Below are positions 17,759-27,133 of a stretch of DNA of 64,000 nucleotides, piece after piece. Both the position numbers and the translations under genes were made by a program. The DNA lies in the NCBI RefSeq assembly GCF_000237085.1, contig NC_016627.1, forward strand, positions 1,116,001-1,180,000. The letters are read 5' to 3'. How positions within the stretch are numbered: position 1 is the first letter of the stretch; the number at the start of each line of letters is the position of its first letter. This DNA is from Acetivibrio clariflavus DSM 19732 (GTDB lineage: Bacteria; Bacillota; Clostridia; Acetivibrionales; Acetivibrionaceae). The notes below the pieces were generated by a model. It saw nothing but the letters and a program-made list of their open reading frames with translations, searched no databases and had not been told where the DNA came from.

Positions 17759-19450
17759 ATGGAAGATTTACATTTGAAAGTACTTGAAAAGCCAACAATC
17801 AGCTTATTGTGGCCAAACGATGAATACTATAAGTCATGGATGAAAAATGCAGTATATACCAGAAGATTTGTCGAGGATCTAAGCATTGATGCAATATTGG
17901 ATGAGATCAGGTTTGACAGGACTGAACGTGAAAAAATCAAGTTATTGTTTGCAAACCCATGTACCGACGAAGAGGTATTGCAATACAGATTGGATATAAT
18001 GCAGGATTTTCTGGATAATGATTGGATTTTAAACAACTTTAAAGAGTTTGCTAAAACAATGGATTTTGTACTAAGCTGTTCAAAGGAAAGATTTGCAAAT
18101 ATAAAGGGAATTCATGTTCAAACATATTTTTTTGAAAAAGCTTCTGCTTATACAGCTTTAATTTCGGGGATAAAAAGTTGCCTGAAAGAAAAAAGTGCAA
18201 ATATAAAGTCTGAAGGTCTTAAGCGGCTACTTAAATATGTTGAGAGAATCAGTGAAGAAGATGAATTTAGAACAATGGCTGAGGAAATAAAGAGAGTCAC
18301 TGAGGAATATGAAAAAATACCCGATGTGTATCTCGAACTTGATTACTATCAGGGTTTAAAAGAAATTACATTTAATATTGAAAAGGTAAAGATGCATAAA
18401 TCCTTCAAGGAACCTTTAATATCCCAATTACTTAGCAGCGGGGCAGCGTTTCTGGACAATAATGAGAAAAGTTACATTAACATATATTATGAAGCTCGAT
18501 TTTCAAGACTGGAAGAAATTATATTTGAGAGATTGCAGATGAAAAACCCCGAGGTTCTGGAAAGTTTGCAGACTTTTTATAATAGGTATTCCGAGCAGGA
18601 TTTTGAAGATATCTGCGGCATAAAAACCGAGGCGGAATTCTATATAAAGCTTACCGAACTTATAAAGCGCATAGAGAGGCTAGGACTTAAGTTTTGCAAA
18701 CCCTTGATAGAAAAGGACACAGAGATGAACACAAAAATTGACGGGCTTTATGATTTGACCTTGGCGCTGCAAAGGATAAAAGACGGAAAATATGAGCTCG
18801 CAAAAGAGGTTGTTTGTAATGATTTGAGGTTTGATGAAGAGGGACAGATTTTTGTTTTGACTGGACCTAACAAAGGAGGAAAGACAACATATATTCGTTC
18901 GGTGGGAATTGCTCAGGTTCTTTTTCAGGCAGGCTGCTTTGTTCCGGCATCAAGGGCACAGATGAGCATTGTAGATGCCATTCACACTCATTTTCCTGAA
19001 GAAGAAGCTTTGGGAATTGATAAAGGAAGACTTGGTAAAGAGGCAGAGAGAATATCTGTAATTATAAATAATTCCACTTCAAAAAGTTTGGTTCTTTTAA
19101 ATGAAACTTTTTCAAGTACAAGAGAAGTTGATGGATATTACCTTGGAAGAGACGTGCTCAAAATTTTAATGAAACTCAGATGTAAAGGCATTTATGTTAC
19201 TCACTTTGGCGAGCTTGCTGATGATATTGACGCATTAAATGAGGTGGTTCCCGATGGAAGCAAGCTTGCATGTCTTGTGGCAGGAATTGAGGATACCGAT
19301 AATAAAGGAATAATGGGGAACAGGACTTACAAGATAAAAAGAATGAAGTCCTCAGGACTTGGTTATTCAAGGGATATAGTTTTAAAACACGGACTTTCTT
19401 TGGAACAGATTATTGAACTTCTTAAGATTAGAGGATATATTCCCAATTAG
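17759..19450 (+). CDS. MutS-like ATPase, first of a tandem pair
   Basis: A 563-residue protein with the clamp/core helical region and the C-terminal ATPase domain of MutS, but without the MutS mismatch-recognition domain I. The Walker A is TGPNKGGKTTYIRS (about residue 370) and FPEEEALGIDKGRLGKE is the MutS-type signature. The Walker B-like segment reads SLVLLNETFSS, with Asn where MutS has the metal-binding Asp, while the Glu is kept. A role in mismatch repair is therefore unlikely to be classical. A GGGGGA site precedes the ATG. The related gene downstream starts 11 bases after this stop, so the two may form a heterodimer. Confidence 0.85.
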   Translation: MEDLHLKVLEKPTISLLWPNDEYYKSWMKNAVYTRRFVEDLSIDAILDEIRFDRTEREKIKLLFANPCTDEEVLQYRLDIMQDFLDNDWILNNFKEFAKTMDFVLSCSKERFANIKGIHVQTYFFEKASAYTALISGIKSCLKEKSANIKSEGLKRLLKYVERISEEDEFRTMAEEIKRVTEEYEKIPDVYLELDYYQGLKEITFNIEKVKMHKSFKEPLISQLLSSGAAFLDNNEKSYINIYYEARFSRLEEIIFERLQMKNPEVLESLQTFYNRYSEQDFEDICGIKTEAEFYIKLTELIKRIERLGLKFCKPLIEKDTEMNTKIDGLYDLTLALQRIKDGKYELAKEVVCNDLRFDEEGQIFVLTGPNKGGKTTYIRSVGIAQVLFQAGCFVPASRAQMSIVDAIHTHFPEEEALGIDKGRLGKEAERISVIINNSTSKSLVLLNETFSSTREVDGYYLGRDVLKILMKLRCKGIYVTHFGELADDIDALNEVVPDGSKLACLVAGIEDTDNKGIMGNRTYKIKRMKSSGLGYSRDIVLKHGLSLEQIIELLKIRGYIPN

Positions 19451-19460
19451 GAGGATATTT

Positions 19461-21149
19461 ATGGTTAGCAAAGTCAGCCTTTTATATAGGAATGCATGCA
19501 AAAAGCTGAAAATTGAAGGTGAAAATCCTGATTTTATTAAAGATTTGCAGTTGGATGAGATTCTCAAAATTATGACATCGGGAAGCACAAGTATAAACGC
19601 AGAACGTGTTATTGTTTCGGTTTTTTCTGAACTTTGTCAGGACGCGGAGGATATTTCATATAGGTATGAAGTACTTCAGGATTTCATTGAACAGCCTCAA
19701 ATGCTTTTTGATTTAAAAGCTGCTTTTGACATGATGATGCCGATTGAAAGAGAAAGGCAGTTATCAAACAGGAGAAGAGCTGACGTTACAGCAGAATATA
19801 GACTCGGATATGGAGTCAATACGTTGCTTGGATACAGCAGTGTATGTAAAAAGGTAGGGGAGGTATTAAAAGGATACAGGAACAAATATTCATCCCGGGG
19901 ATTGAATCTTTTATACGAGGCTGTTCTTAGTTATGTCGATAACGATAATTTTTATAAACTTGAAAAGATCTTGTTGGATCTTAAAAAGTGTACCCAGGGA
20001 TATATCAGAATAAAGCTGAACGCAAAGCTGGATAGCTGCTTCAAACTCAAGGATGCTGTTATTCTGGATATTGATAATAATGGATATGTAAGCAAAATAC
20101 TGGAGAGGGATGAATATATAAAAGCACGCCTGTCAAAAGGATTTAAGAGCCTGAAAAATATTGGGCGAAAAATTCAAGGCAATTATGTTTTAAAGAACAT
20201 AGATTATATTCTTGAAGAGAATGCTAATGAGATTAAGGATAAGACTCTTAACGGAATTGTTCAGATATTGGAAACTATGATTGCCAATATCTCATCCTTT
20301 CTGAGAAATCTTTCCGACGAAATGTTGTTTTATGAAGGTGCGCTAAAACTTGTGCAAACAATGAAAAAACTAGGATTGGTAACTTCAAGGGCAGATATGG
20401 CACCAATTGATGAAAGGACTTTTATTGCAGAAGATTTATATGATTTAAGTTTTGCTTTTTACCTTTCTGAAAAAGGTTACATGAATCCTCTCGAAAAAAT
20501 AGTTACTAATGATGTTTATATAAAAGGAGATGAAAGGATCCAAATTATTACCGGACCCAACCAGGGAGGAAAAACTACCTATATAAGGGCAATGGGTATT
20601 CTGCAGATTCTTGCGCAAGCAGGGATTCCGGTCCCGGCAATGAAAGCAGTAATTAGTCCTGTAGATATGATATTTACTCATTTCCCGGCAGATGAAAAAC
20701 CCGAAAGCAATGAAGGCAGATTGGGCGAGGAACTGCTCAGAATGAGGACTATAATCGAAGATGCCACAGAGCATAGTCTTGTATTAATAAATGAAGCCTT
20801 TGCATCTACCAATTCAAAAGAGGGGAGCATGATTGCGCAGGATATACTGGCGGCAATTGCAATTATCGGCTCCAGATGTTCTTTTGTTACCCATCTTTAC
20901 GAATTGGCTCATAGGGTTAGCAGCATAAACAATGATTTGGGAAATTTAGGGGTAAAATGCAGCCGTTTAATAAATATGGTGGCTCAATATGAAAAAAGTA
21001 AAGATGTCAGAGAGGAAGATTCGGACGTTGAAGTCAGAAAAAGAACGTACAAAATAATTCCGGGTGTTCCTTCCAAATCGAGTTTTGCAGCTGATATAGC
21101 CGCTCAGTTTAAAATAAGATATGCTGATTTCATTCAGAAGCTAGAATAG
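19461..21149 (+). CDS. MutS-like ATPase, second of a tandem pair
   Basis: A 562-residue paralogue of the preceding gene with the same layout: helical core, then an ATPase domain with TGPNQGGKTTYIRAMG, THFPADEKPESNEGRLGEE and a Walker B-like SLVLINEAFAST, again Asn-Glu rather than Asp-Glu. I chose the ATG at 19461 (MVSKVSLLYRN) because AGGAGG overlaps the stop of the upstream gene and ends 6 bases before it. Length and neighbours suggest a co-expressed pair of unknown function. Domain I of true MutS is absent, so mismatch binding cannot be assumed. Confidence 0.85.
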   Translation: MVSKVSLLYRNACKKLKIEGENPDFIKDLQLDEILKIMTSGSTSINAERVIVSVFSELCQDAEDISYRYEVLQDFIEQPQMLFDLKAAFDMMMPIERERQLSNRRRADVTAEYRLGYGVNTLLGYSSVCKKVGEVLKGYRNKYSSRGLNLLYEAVLSYVDNDNFYKLEKILLDLKKCTQGYIRIKLNAKLDSCFKLKDAVILDIDNNGYVSKILERDEYIKARLSKGFKSLKNIGRKIQGNYVLKNIDYILEENANEIKDKTLNGIVQILETMIANISSFLRNLSDEMLFYEGALKLVQTMKKLGLVTSRADMAPIDERTFIAEDLYDLSFAFYLSEKGYMNPLEKIVTNDVYIKGDERIQIITGPNQGGKTTYIRAMGILQILAQAGIPVPAMKAVISPVDMIFTHFPADEKPESNEGRLGEELLRMRTIIEDATEHSLVLINEAFASTNSKEGSMIAQDILAAIAIIGSRCSFVTHLYELAHRVSSINNDLGNLGVKCSRLINMVAQYEKSKDVREEDSDVEVRKRTYKIIPGVPSKSSFAADIAAQFKIRYADFIQKLE

Positions 21150-21652
21150 TTCGGGTTTTTGAATACTTAAGTAAAATGTATGATACATATGTCTATTAAT
21201 AATTGAGATAATTTGCGATTAAATGAGAAAAGAATGAAATTAATTCGATTTTGAGCAATAAAGCAATTAAAAGAGTTATTATAAGACATATCTGCAATTT
21301 TAAATGTTTGAAATAAGTATTATAATTAGTTAAGTTGCATATTCTTTCGATTTATAAAAAGCAAAATAAGCAGTGTAAGGTTACAATGGCGTATACTTCT
21401 GGTAAACAAGGCTTTTTTGATTGCCGTAATTACTAGTAAAGTATAGGTCATTTGCTTTGTAAGGAAAAAAATATTTTGACTTTTGGAATAAACTAAAATA
21501 TAAAAACAGAATTGCTTGTTGAACGTATACGGCTGTGCAATAATATCGATGGGATATGTATAAGTAAGGATTTTACCGATTTGCATAAATAATTAAAGTG
21601 CTGTGACTTGTAAGGTTGTATACAATGTACAATATGCGAAAGAAGGATTCAG
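21150..21652. other. Promoter and leader region of the ech-hyp operon
   Basis: About 500 bases, AT-rich, with no convincing gene. It contains the promoter at 21476-21504 and a perfect 10-bp palindrome TTGTATACAA at 21616-21625, followed by TGTACAA, about 30 bases before the echA start. The palindrome could be an operator or an RNA element. Nothing else recognised. Confidence 0.45.
21476..21504 (+). promoter_or_regulatory. Sigma-A type promoter for ech-hyp
   Basis: TTGACT (21476-21481), a 17-base spacer and TATAAA (21499-21504). It would give a leader of about 140 bases ahead of echA. Confidence 0.6.
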
Positions 21653-23536
21653 ATGGCTGTGTTATTTTTTTTAGTGTTATTTCCTATAGGTGTGGCATTA
21701 TTAACTGCATTGGCACCTAACCACCAAGTCAGGAATTGGATTGTAAAAGTATCTGCCGGAATTATTTCAGCGGCAACTTGTATATTGACTTTTTTGTTTT
21801 TAAAATTTGATTTGAATTACTATGAAATTAATTTTGAGGCCATAAACAAGGTAATGTTATGTTTGGAACTGCTAATTGGAGCATATGTTGTTTATCTCGG
21901 TATAAAGGATAAAAAATATTTAATTTCATTGTTAATGGCAGCTCAGGCAATAGTTCTCTGCTGGATAGAGTTTAAACTGATCGGTTCCGTAGAGATAGAA
22001 TATAACATGTTTATAGATAAGTTTTCACTGATTATGGCTATATTGGTAGGGATTATTGGTAGCTTTATATGCCTGTATTCAGTGGGATATATGCATGACT
22101 ATCACAAGAATCACAAAGAAATAAAGGATCAGAGGAGAAAGTTCTTTTTTATTTTATTCATATTCTTGTCTGCCATGTTTGGAATGATATTTTCCAATAA
22201 CTTAATGTGGTTGTATTTCTTCTGGGAGATTACTACTTTATGTTCTTTCCTTCTGATTGGATATACTGGTACGGAGGAATCCAGGAACAATGCCTATAGG
22301 GCTTTGATGTTTAATGTTTTGGGAGGACTTGCTTTTGCCGTTGCTCTTGCACTTCTGGCAAGTAAGGCAGGAATATTGGAACTTAATAAACTGATATCCG
22401 GCGAAAAAGTAAGTGTATTGATTCCGGCAGTATTGATATGTTTTGCCGGTCTTACAAAGTCAGCGCAAATGCCGTTTTCATCATGGTTGTTGGGGGCAAT
22501 GGTGGCACCTACTCCGACATCCGCCCTTCTCCATTCAAGTACCATGGTAAAAGCCGGTGTGTATGTGATTATAAGGCTTGCACCTATATTAAACGATACT
22601 GCAGCAGGCTTTTTGGTGGCTCTTGTAGGGGGCTTTACATTTTTGATTGCTTCTCTTATTGCCATAGCTCAGACGGATGCAAAAAAAGTTCTGGCTTATT
22701 CCACTATTGCGAATTTGGGACTTATTGTAACATGCGGCGGAATTGGAACCTATGAATCGGTATGGGCTGCAGTTTTGCTGATTATATTCCATGCTGTTGC
22801 CAAATCTCTTTTATTCCTTTGTGTAGGTACAGTGGAACACGAACTTGGCAGCAGAAATATTGAAGTTATGCATGGACTGATAAAAAAGATGCCAATACTT
22901 GCGATCATGCTTATTGTTGGAATTGCAGGCATGTTCCTTGCACCGTTCGGAATGCTCATTAGTAAGTGGGCCGCACTTAAGGCAATTGTTGATACCAATC
23001 CCTTGCTTGTAATATTCATTGCCTTTGGCAGTGCTGCAACACTTTTTTTCTGGACAAAGTGGATGGGCAAGATTATTGCAATTCCTCAAAAGGAAGAGCA
23101 AATGGAGATTATTGTTAAGAAGACTGAGATATTACCTATGGCTGTGTTGTCTGTTGCTACAATTATGGTCTGTCTGATGTTCCCGTTTATTTCATCGAAA
23201 CTGGTTAATCCCTACGTAGTAGAGGTATTTAATCATGGCGCTTCCATGGATACAGGAAATGTAATTATTATGTTGATTATGATGGGCTTGATACTATTGC
23301 TTCCTATAAGATTGCTGGTATCCAGGAAAGAGTTGAAAGAGGTTTCCATATACTTGGGCGGAGCAAATGCCGATGAACCCAAAAGATTTTATGGCTCAAT
23401 GGGAACGGTTCAAAAGCTGTATATAGAAAATTACTATATGGACAGGTATTTTGGGGAAGGACGATTGTTTAAAATAGGTTTGGCAATTTGCTCGGCAGCT
23501 ACCTTATTGATGCTGGTTATGGCTTTTATTTACTAA
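21653..23536 (+). CDS. echA: Ech hydrogenase subunit A, proton-translocating NuoL-like subunit
   Basis: A 627-residue polytopic membrane protein of the NuoL/MrpA antiporter-like family. The conserved core includes FWEITTLCSFLLIGYTGTEESRNNAYRAL, then LTKSAQMPFSSWLLGAMVAPTPTSALLHSSTMVKAGVY, and later KKVLAYSTIANLGL and FHAVAKSLLFL. In Ech it forms the ion channel that couples ferredoxin oxidation and H2 production to ion transport. An AGAAGGATT site precedes the ATG. First gene of the twelve-gene ech-hyp run. Confidence 0.94.
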   Translation: MAVLFFLVLFPIGVALLTALAPNHQVRNWIVKVSAGIISAATCILTFLFLKFDLNYYEINFEAINKVMLCLELLIGAYVVYLGIKDKKYLISLLMAAQAIVLCWIEFKLIGSVEIEYNMFIDKFSLIMAILVGIIGSFICLYSVGYMHDYHKNHKEIKDQRRKFFFILFIFLSAMFGMIFSNNLMWLYFFWEITTLCSFLLIGYTGTEESRNNAYRALMFNVLGGLAFAVALALLASKAGILELNKLISGEKVSVLIPAVLICFAGLTKSAQMPFSSWLLGAMVAPTPTSALLHSSTMVKAGVYVIIRLAPILNDTAAGFLVALVGGFTFLIASLIAIAQTDAKKVLAYSTIANLGLIVTCGGIGTYESVWAAVLLIIFHAVAKSLLFLCVGTVEHELGSRNIEVMHGLIKKMPILAIMLIVGIAGMFLAPFGMLISKWAALKAIVDTNPLLVIFIAFGSAATLFFWTKWMGKIIAIPQKEEQMEIIVKKTEILPMAVLSVATIMVCLMFPFISSKLVNPYVVEVFNHGASMDTGNVIIMLIMMGLILLLPIRLLVSRKELKEVSIYLGGANADEPKRFYGSMGTVQKLYIENYYMDRYFGEGRLFKIGLAICSAATLLMLVMAFIY

Positions 23537-23588
23537 GGCGCTCCGGCCTCAGATATTTTAATTATGACTTTGGTAAGGAGGCAAAATT

Positions 23589-24440
23589 TTGAGAATTGCA
23601 ATTTCTGTAATATTGTTTATAATACTTGGGCCTTTGATAGGTGGACTGTTATCGGGCCTGGACAGAGTTATCACTGCAAAAATGCAGGGAAGAGTAGGTC
23701 CTCCATTGTTACAGCCCTTTTATGATGTTTCAAAGCTGTTAAAAAAGGAAACGCTTCTTGTTAATAAAACACAGGACTTTTATGTGTTTGCCTTTTTGGT
23801 GCTGATAATTTTTACAGGATGTTTGTTCTTCGCAGGGGAAGATTTGCTTTTGGTGGTTTTTGCACTGACCCTTGCCAGTGTATTGCTGGTGTTAGCAGCT
23901 TTTTCTACATCATCTCCCTACAGCCATATGGGTGCTGAAAGGGAATTAATCCAAATGATGTCCTATGAACCCATGGTTATTATTATGACTGTGGGGGTAT
24001 ATATGATTACAAAGAACTTTTATATTTCAAAAATTGTGGCTTTTGACAAACCTTTGATAATGTATTTACCGGGAGTATTTTTGGGATTTTTGTATGTGTT
24101 GACTATCAAGTTCAGAAAATCTCCCTTTGACTTGTCGATGTCACACCATGCTCATCAGGAAATAGTAAGGGGGATTACAACAGAGTTCACCGGTAAGAAA
24201 CTGGCTATGATTGAAATAGCGCATTGGTATGAAAATGTATTTTTATTAGGATTTATATACCTGTTTTTTGCGAATAATCCGGTGATAGGGATAATTGCCA
24301 CATTAGCGGCTTTTTTTCTGGAGATATTTATCGATAACAGCAGTGCCAGAGTAAAATGGGAATTTGCAATGGTATCTTCCTGGGTTGTGGCAATAAGTCT
24401 TGGAATGGTTAATATAGCTGTTTTGTACTTTATTGGATAG
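23589..24440 (+). CDS. echB: Ech hydrogenase subunit B, NuoH-like membrane subunit
   Basis: A 283-residue membrane protein homologous to NuoH, which anchors the hydrogenase module to the membrane arm. The hallmarks are GPLIGGLLSGLDRVITAKMQGRVGPPLLQPFYD near the N-terminus, AERELIQMMSYEP, and FRKSPFDLSMSHHAHQEIVRG. Translation starts at TTG 23589, 7 bases after AAGGAGG (23575-23581). It follows echA by 52 bases and ends 11 bases before echC. Confidence 0.93.
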   Translation: MRIAISVILFIILGPLIGGLLSGLDRVITAKMQGRVGPPLLQPFYDVSKLLKKETLLVNKTQDFYVFAFLVLIIFTGCLFFAGEDLLLVVFALTLASVLLVLAAFSTSSPYSHMGAERELIQMMSYEPMVIIMTVGVYMITKNFYISKIVAFDKPLIMYLPGVFLGFLYVLTIKFRKSPFDLSMSHHAHQEIVRGITTEFTGKKLAMIEIAHWYENVFLLGFIYLFFANNPVIGIIATLAAFFLEIFIDNSSARVKWEFAMVSSWVVAISLGMVNIAVLYFIG

Positions 24441-24451
24441 GAGGGGATGAT

Positions 24452-24886
24452 ATGTCTTCGCTGTCAAGATCACCCTGGGTTCTTCATTATGACGCTTCCA
24501 GCTGTAATGGCTGTGATATAGAAGTACTTGCATGTTTGACACCTATGTATGATGCTGAACAACTTGGAGTTATAAATACTGGAAATCCAAAACATGCAGA
24601 TATTTTTGTAATAACAGGTTCTGTTAACGAGCAGAATAAAGATGTTATAAAAAATCTCTATAACCAGATGCCGGATCCTAAGGTAGTAGTGGCTGTAGGC
24701 ATATGTGCGGCGACCGGAGGAATTTTTAAGGACTGTTATAATGTCATGGGCGGCGTTGATCAGATTTTACCTGTTGATGTTTATGTGCCGGGTTGCGCTG
24801 CAAGGCCTGAGGCAATAATGGAGGGTATTGCAAAGGCTGCTGAAATACTCGAGGAAAAATACCGGCATATGAAAGAAGACAAGTAA
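24452..24886 (+). CDS. echC: Ech hydrogenase small subunit (EchC), [4Fe-4S] protein
   Basis: A 144-residue NuoB-like small subunit that carries the single proximal [4Fe-4S] cluster next to the NiFe site. The cluster ligands are visible: C18 and C21 in SCNGCD, C85 in GICAATGG and C115 in VPGCAARPE. It lacks the extra clusters of uptake-type small subunits, as expected for Ech. GGAGGGGAT precedes the ATG. It pairs with EchE, encoded 404 bases further on. Confidence 0.94.
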   Translation: MSSLSRSPWVLHYDASSCNGCDIEVLACLTPMYDAEQLGVINTGNPKHADIFVITGSVNEQNKDVIKNLYNQMPDPKVVVAVGICAATGGIFKDCYNVMGGVDQILPVDVYVPGCAARPEAIMEGIAKAAEILEEKYRHMKEDK

Positions 24887-24914
24887 ATCTTTTTATGGAA
24901 GAGGAAGAGTTAAT

Positions 24915-25259
24915 ATGACTAATAAACAGGAGATAAGAAATATTACTTTGAATGAACTGGTAAGCAGTGTCAGGGATTTGGCTTCCAAAGGTTACAGATT
25001 GGTGCAGATGAGCTGTACAAATTTTGGGGAAAATGTGCAGCTGAACTACTCCTTTGATAAGGATTATGAGTTTATTAATTTGAGGTTGGATATTCCATCG
25101 GATACTCAAGTACAGAGTATAAGCAATATATACTGGAGTGCTGTCATGTACGAAAATGAAATACACGACCTCTTTGGATTGAAATTTAATGGAATGGCAA
25201 TTGACTTCAAAGGTAATTTGTATAGGACCTCAGTAAAGATACCTTTCGGAAGTTGTTGA
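24915..25259 (+). CDS. echD: Ech hydrogenase subunit D (NuoC-like)
   Basis: A 114-residue soluble subunit related to the NuoC/30-kDa subunit. The C-terminal block YWSAVMYENEIHDLFGLKFNGMAIDFKGNLYR matches the NuoC-type E-R/N-E-x-x-DLFG signature. It has no cofactor motif and is structural in the peripheral arm. GGAAGAGGAAG lies before the ATG. Its place between echC and echE is the standard Ech order. Confidence 0.9.
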   Translation: MTNKQEIRNITLNELVSSVRDLASKGYRLVQMSCTNFGENVQLNYSFDKDYEFINLRLDIPSDTQVQSISNIYWSAVMYENEIHDLFGLKFNGMAIDFKGNLYRTSVKIPFGSC

Positions 25260-25290
25260 TATTTTGCCTTAAAAAAGCGGGAGGATATAT

Positions 25291-26370
25291 ATGTCAAGAA
25301 GAACGATTATACCTTTTGGACCACAACATCCCGTATTGCCCGAGCCTATTCATCTGGACCTTGTAATGGAAGATGAAAAGGTGGTGGAAGCAATTCCATC
25401 CATAGGATTTGTGCACAGAGGGTTGGAAAAGCTGGTAGAGAAGAAGGATTTTATTGAATATATCTATGTAGCAGAAAGAATATGCGGAATTTGCAGTTTT
25501 ATGCATGGAATGGGGTATTCTCAAGCAATTGAGCAAATTATGAATATAGAAGTCCCGGAACGAGCATTGTTTTTGCGTACAATATGGGCAGAGTTTTCAA
25601 GGATTCACAGTCATTTGCTCTGGTTGGGGCTTTTGGCCGATGCTTTCGGATTTGAGAGTTTATTTATGCAGTCCTGGAGAGTGCGAGAAAAGGTTTTGGA
25701 CATAATGGAGGAAACTACCGGTGGACGGGTAATATTCGGCTCTTGCAAAATAGGCGGTGTTCGTAAGGATATAGACACTGTAACTCTGAAGAGAATAGAG
25801 AAGGTTCTTGTGGACCTTGAAAAGGAAATCCGGGAGATTAGCAATGTGTTTTTGAATGAGTATACTGTTAAAAGCAGACTGGTTGGGGTAGGGGTACTTT
25901 CCAAAGAAGATGCCTATAATTTGGGTGCCGTTGGGCCAATGATGCGTGCAAGCGGTATTGCTCAGGATATGAGAAAATTAGGTTATGGGGCTTATTCCCA
26001 GTTGGATTTTGAACCTATTACCCGAGCAAGTGGAGACAGTTATGATAGATGTGCTGTAAGGATTGAGGAATTGTTTCAATCAATAGACCTGATAAGGCAG
26101 GCCATCGGGAAGATACCGGAAGGTCCTGTTGATACTAAGGTTACAGGAAATCCCGACGGGGAGGCTTTTGTTCGACTGGAACAGCCAAGAGGTGAGGTTG
26201 TGTACTATGTTAAAGCCAACGGAACTAAATTTTTGGACCGTTTGAGAGTACGCACACCTACTTTTGCCAACATCCCGGCATTGCTTAAGATGCTAAAGGG
26301 ATGTGATTATGCTGATGTTCCTATTTTAATATTAACTATAGATCCATGTATCAGTTGTACCGAGAGGTGA
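25291..26370 (+). CDS. echE: Ech hydrogenase large subunit (EchE), NiFe catalytic subunit
   Basis: A 359-residue NuoD-like large subunit with the NiFe ligands in two CxxC pairs: C65 and C68 in ERICGICS, and C353 and C356 in DPCISCTER. The protein stops three residues after the last ligand, so there is no C-terminal peptide to be cleaved. This agrees with what is known for Ech and CooH large subunits, and with the absence of a maturation endopeptidase gene here. GCGGGAGG precedes the ATG. The Ni and Fe(CN)2CO centre would be built by the hyp products encoded downstream. Confidence 0.95.
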   Translation: MSRRTIIPFGPQHPVLPEPIHLDLVMEDEKVVEAIPSIGFVHRGLEKLVEKKDFIEYIYVAERICGICSFMHGMGYSQAIEQIMNIEVPERALFLRTIWAEFSRIHSHLLWLGLLADAFGFESLFMQSWRVREKVLDIMEETTGGRVIFGSCKIGGVRKDIDTVTLKRIEKVLVDLEKEIREISNVFLNEYTVKSRLVGVGVLSKEDAYNLGAVGPMMRASGIAQDMRKLGYGAYSQLDFEPITRASGDSYDRCAVRIEELFQSIDLIRQAIGKIPEGPVDTKVTGNPDGEAFVRLEQPRGEVVYYVKANGTKFLDRLRVRTPTFANIPALLKMLKGCDYADVPILILTIDPCISCTER

Positions 26371-26374
26371 TAAA

Positions 26375-26740
26375 ATGTTTGCATTTAATATGACTAAATC
26401 AATATTTAAAAATTTATTTACAAAATCTCCGGCAGCAAGAGCTTCTCTTGCTAAAAAGGAATTTAAACGAAATACAAGAGGCAAAATTGATATAAATATT
26501 GAGTCTTGTGTATTTTGCGGTATTTGCCAGAAAAAGTGTCCGACCGGTGCCATATCGGTAAATAGAACGGACAAGAAATGGGAGATTGAGAGGCTTAAGT
26601 GTATAACCTGCGGTTATTGTGTGGAAGCATGTCCTAAGAAATGCCTTTCGATGGGTAATGAGTATTCAGGACCTGCTTTATCGAAGGATAAGGAAGTATT
26701 TGAAAATGCACGAGTACTCGATAACGCAACAAATAGTTAA
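26375..26740 (+). CDS. echF: Ech hydrogenase ferredoxin-like subunit (EchF)
   Basis: A 121-residue protein with two [4Fe-4S] motifs: C45, C48, C51 and C55 in CVFCGICQKKCPTG, and C76, C79, C82 and C86 in CITCGYCVEACPKKC. It passes electrons from reduced ferredoxin to EchC. It starts 4 bases after the echE stop. The hypA start lies inside its last 35 bases in another frame, a tight junction linking enzyme and maturation genes. Confidence 0.94.
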   Translation: MFAFNMTKSIFKNLFTKSPAARASLAKKEFKRNTRGKIDINIESCVFCGICQKKCPTGAISVNRTDKKWEIERLKCITCGYCVEACPKKCLSMGNEYSGPALSKDKEVFENARVLDNATNS

Positions 26741-27053
26741 GATAGCTGAAGAGAAAGCAAAAAGCCATGGCGCTGTTAAAATTGAACGGATTTCCCTTGT
26801 AGTGGGTGAATTGTCCGGCTTTATCGGGGAATCCATTCAAATGTATTTTGATATTCTGTCAAAAGGAACCCTGGCAGAAGGTGCAATTTTGGACATAACT
26901 TATATAAAGCCTCAGCTGAAATGTTCAAAATGCAATACCTATTTTTATCGCAAGAGGTTTTCTTTTGAGTGCCCTCAATGTGGGGGTATGGGTATGCCAA
27001 CCGAGATTGGCAAGGAGTTTTATGTCAAGGATATTGATATTTATGTCGGGTAG
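26706..27053 (+). CDS. hypA: Hydrogenase nickel insertion protein HypA
   Basis: A 115-residue HypA. The nickel-binding N-terminus MHEYSI (H2) and the zinc site C73, C76, C89, C92 (CSKC and CPQC) are all present. I chose the ATG at 26706 because HypA proteins must begin with MHE; this puts it 35 bases inside the 3' end of echF. AAGGA stands upstream. With HypB it delivers nickel to the large-subunit precursor. Confidence 0.94.
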   Translation: MHEYSITQQIVKIAEEKAKSHGAVKIERISLVVGELSGFIGESIQMYFDILSKGTLAEGAILDITYIKPQLKCSKCNTYFYRKRFSFECPQCGGMGMPTEIGKEFYVKDIDIYVG

Positions 27054-27133
27054 ATTTATTTTGCAAAAGCTGTCTGTACGAGGCAAAGGTAAGAACATCG
27101 GCGGGAAATTTTTATTTATGGAGGACCGGTGAA

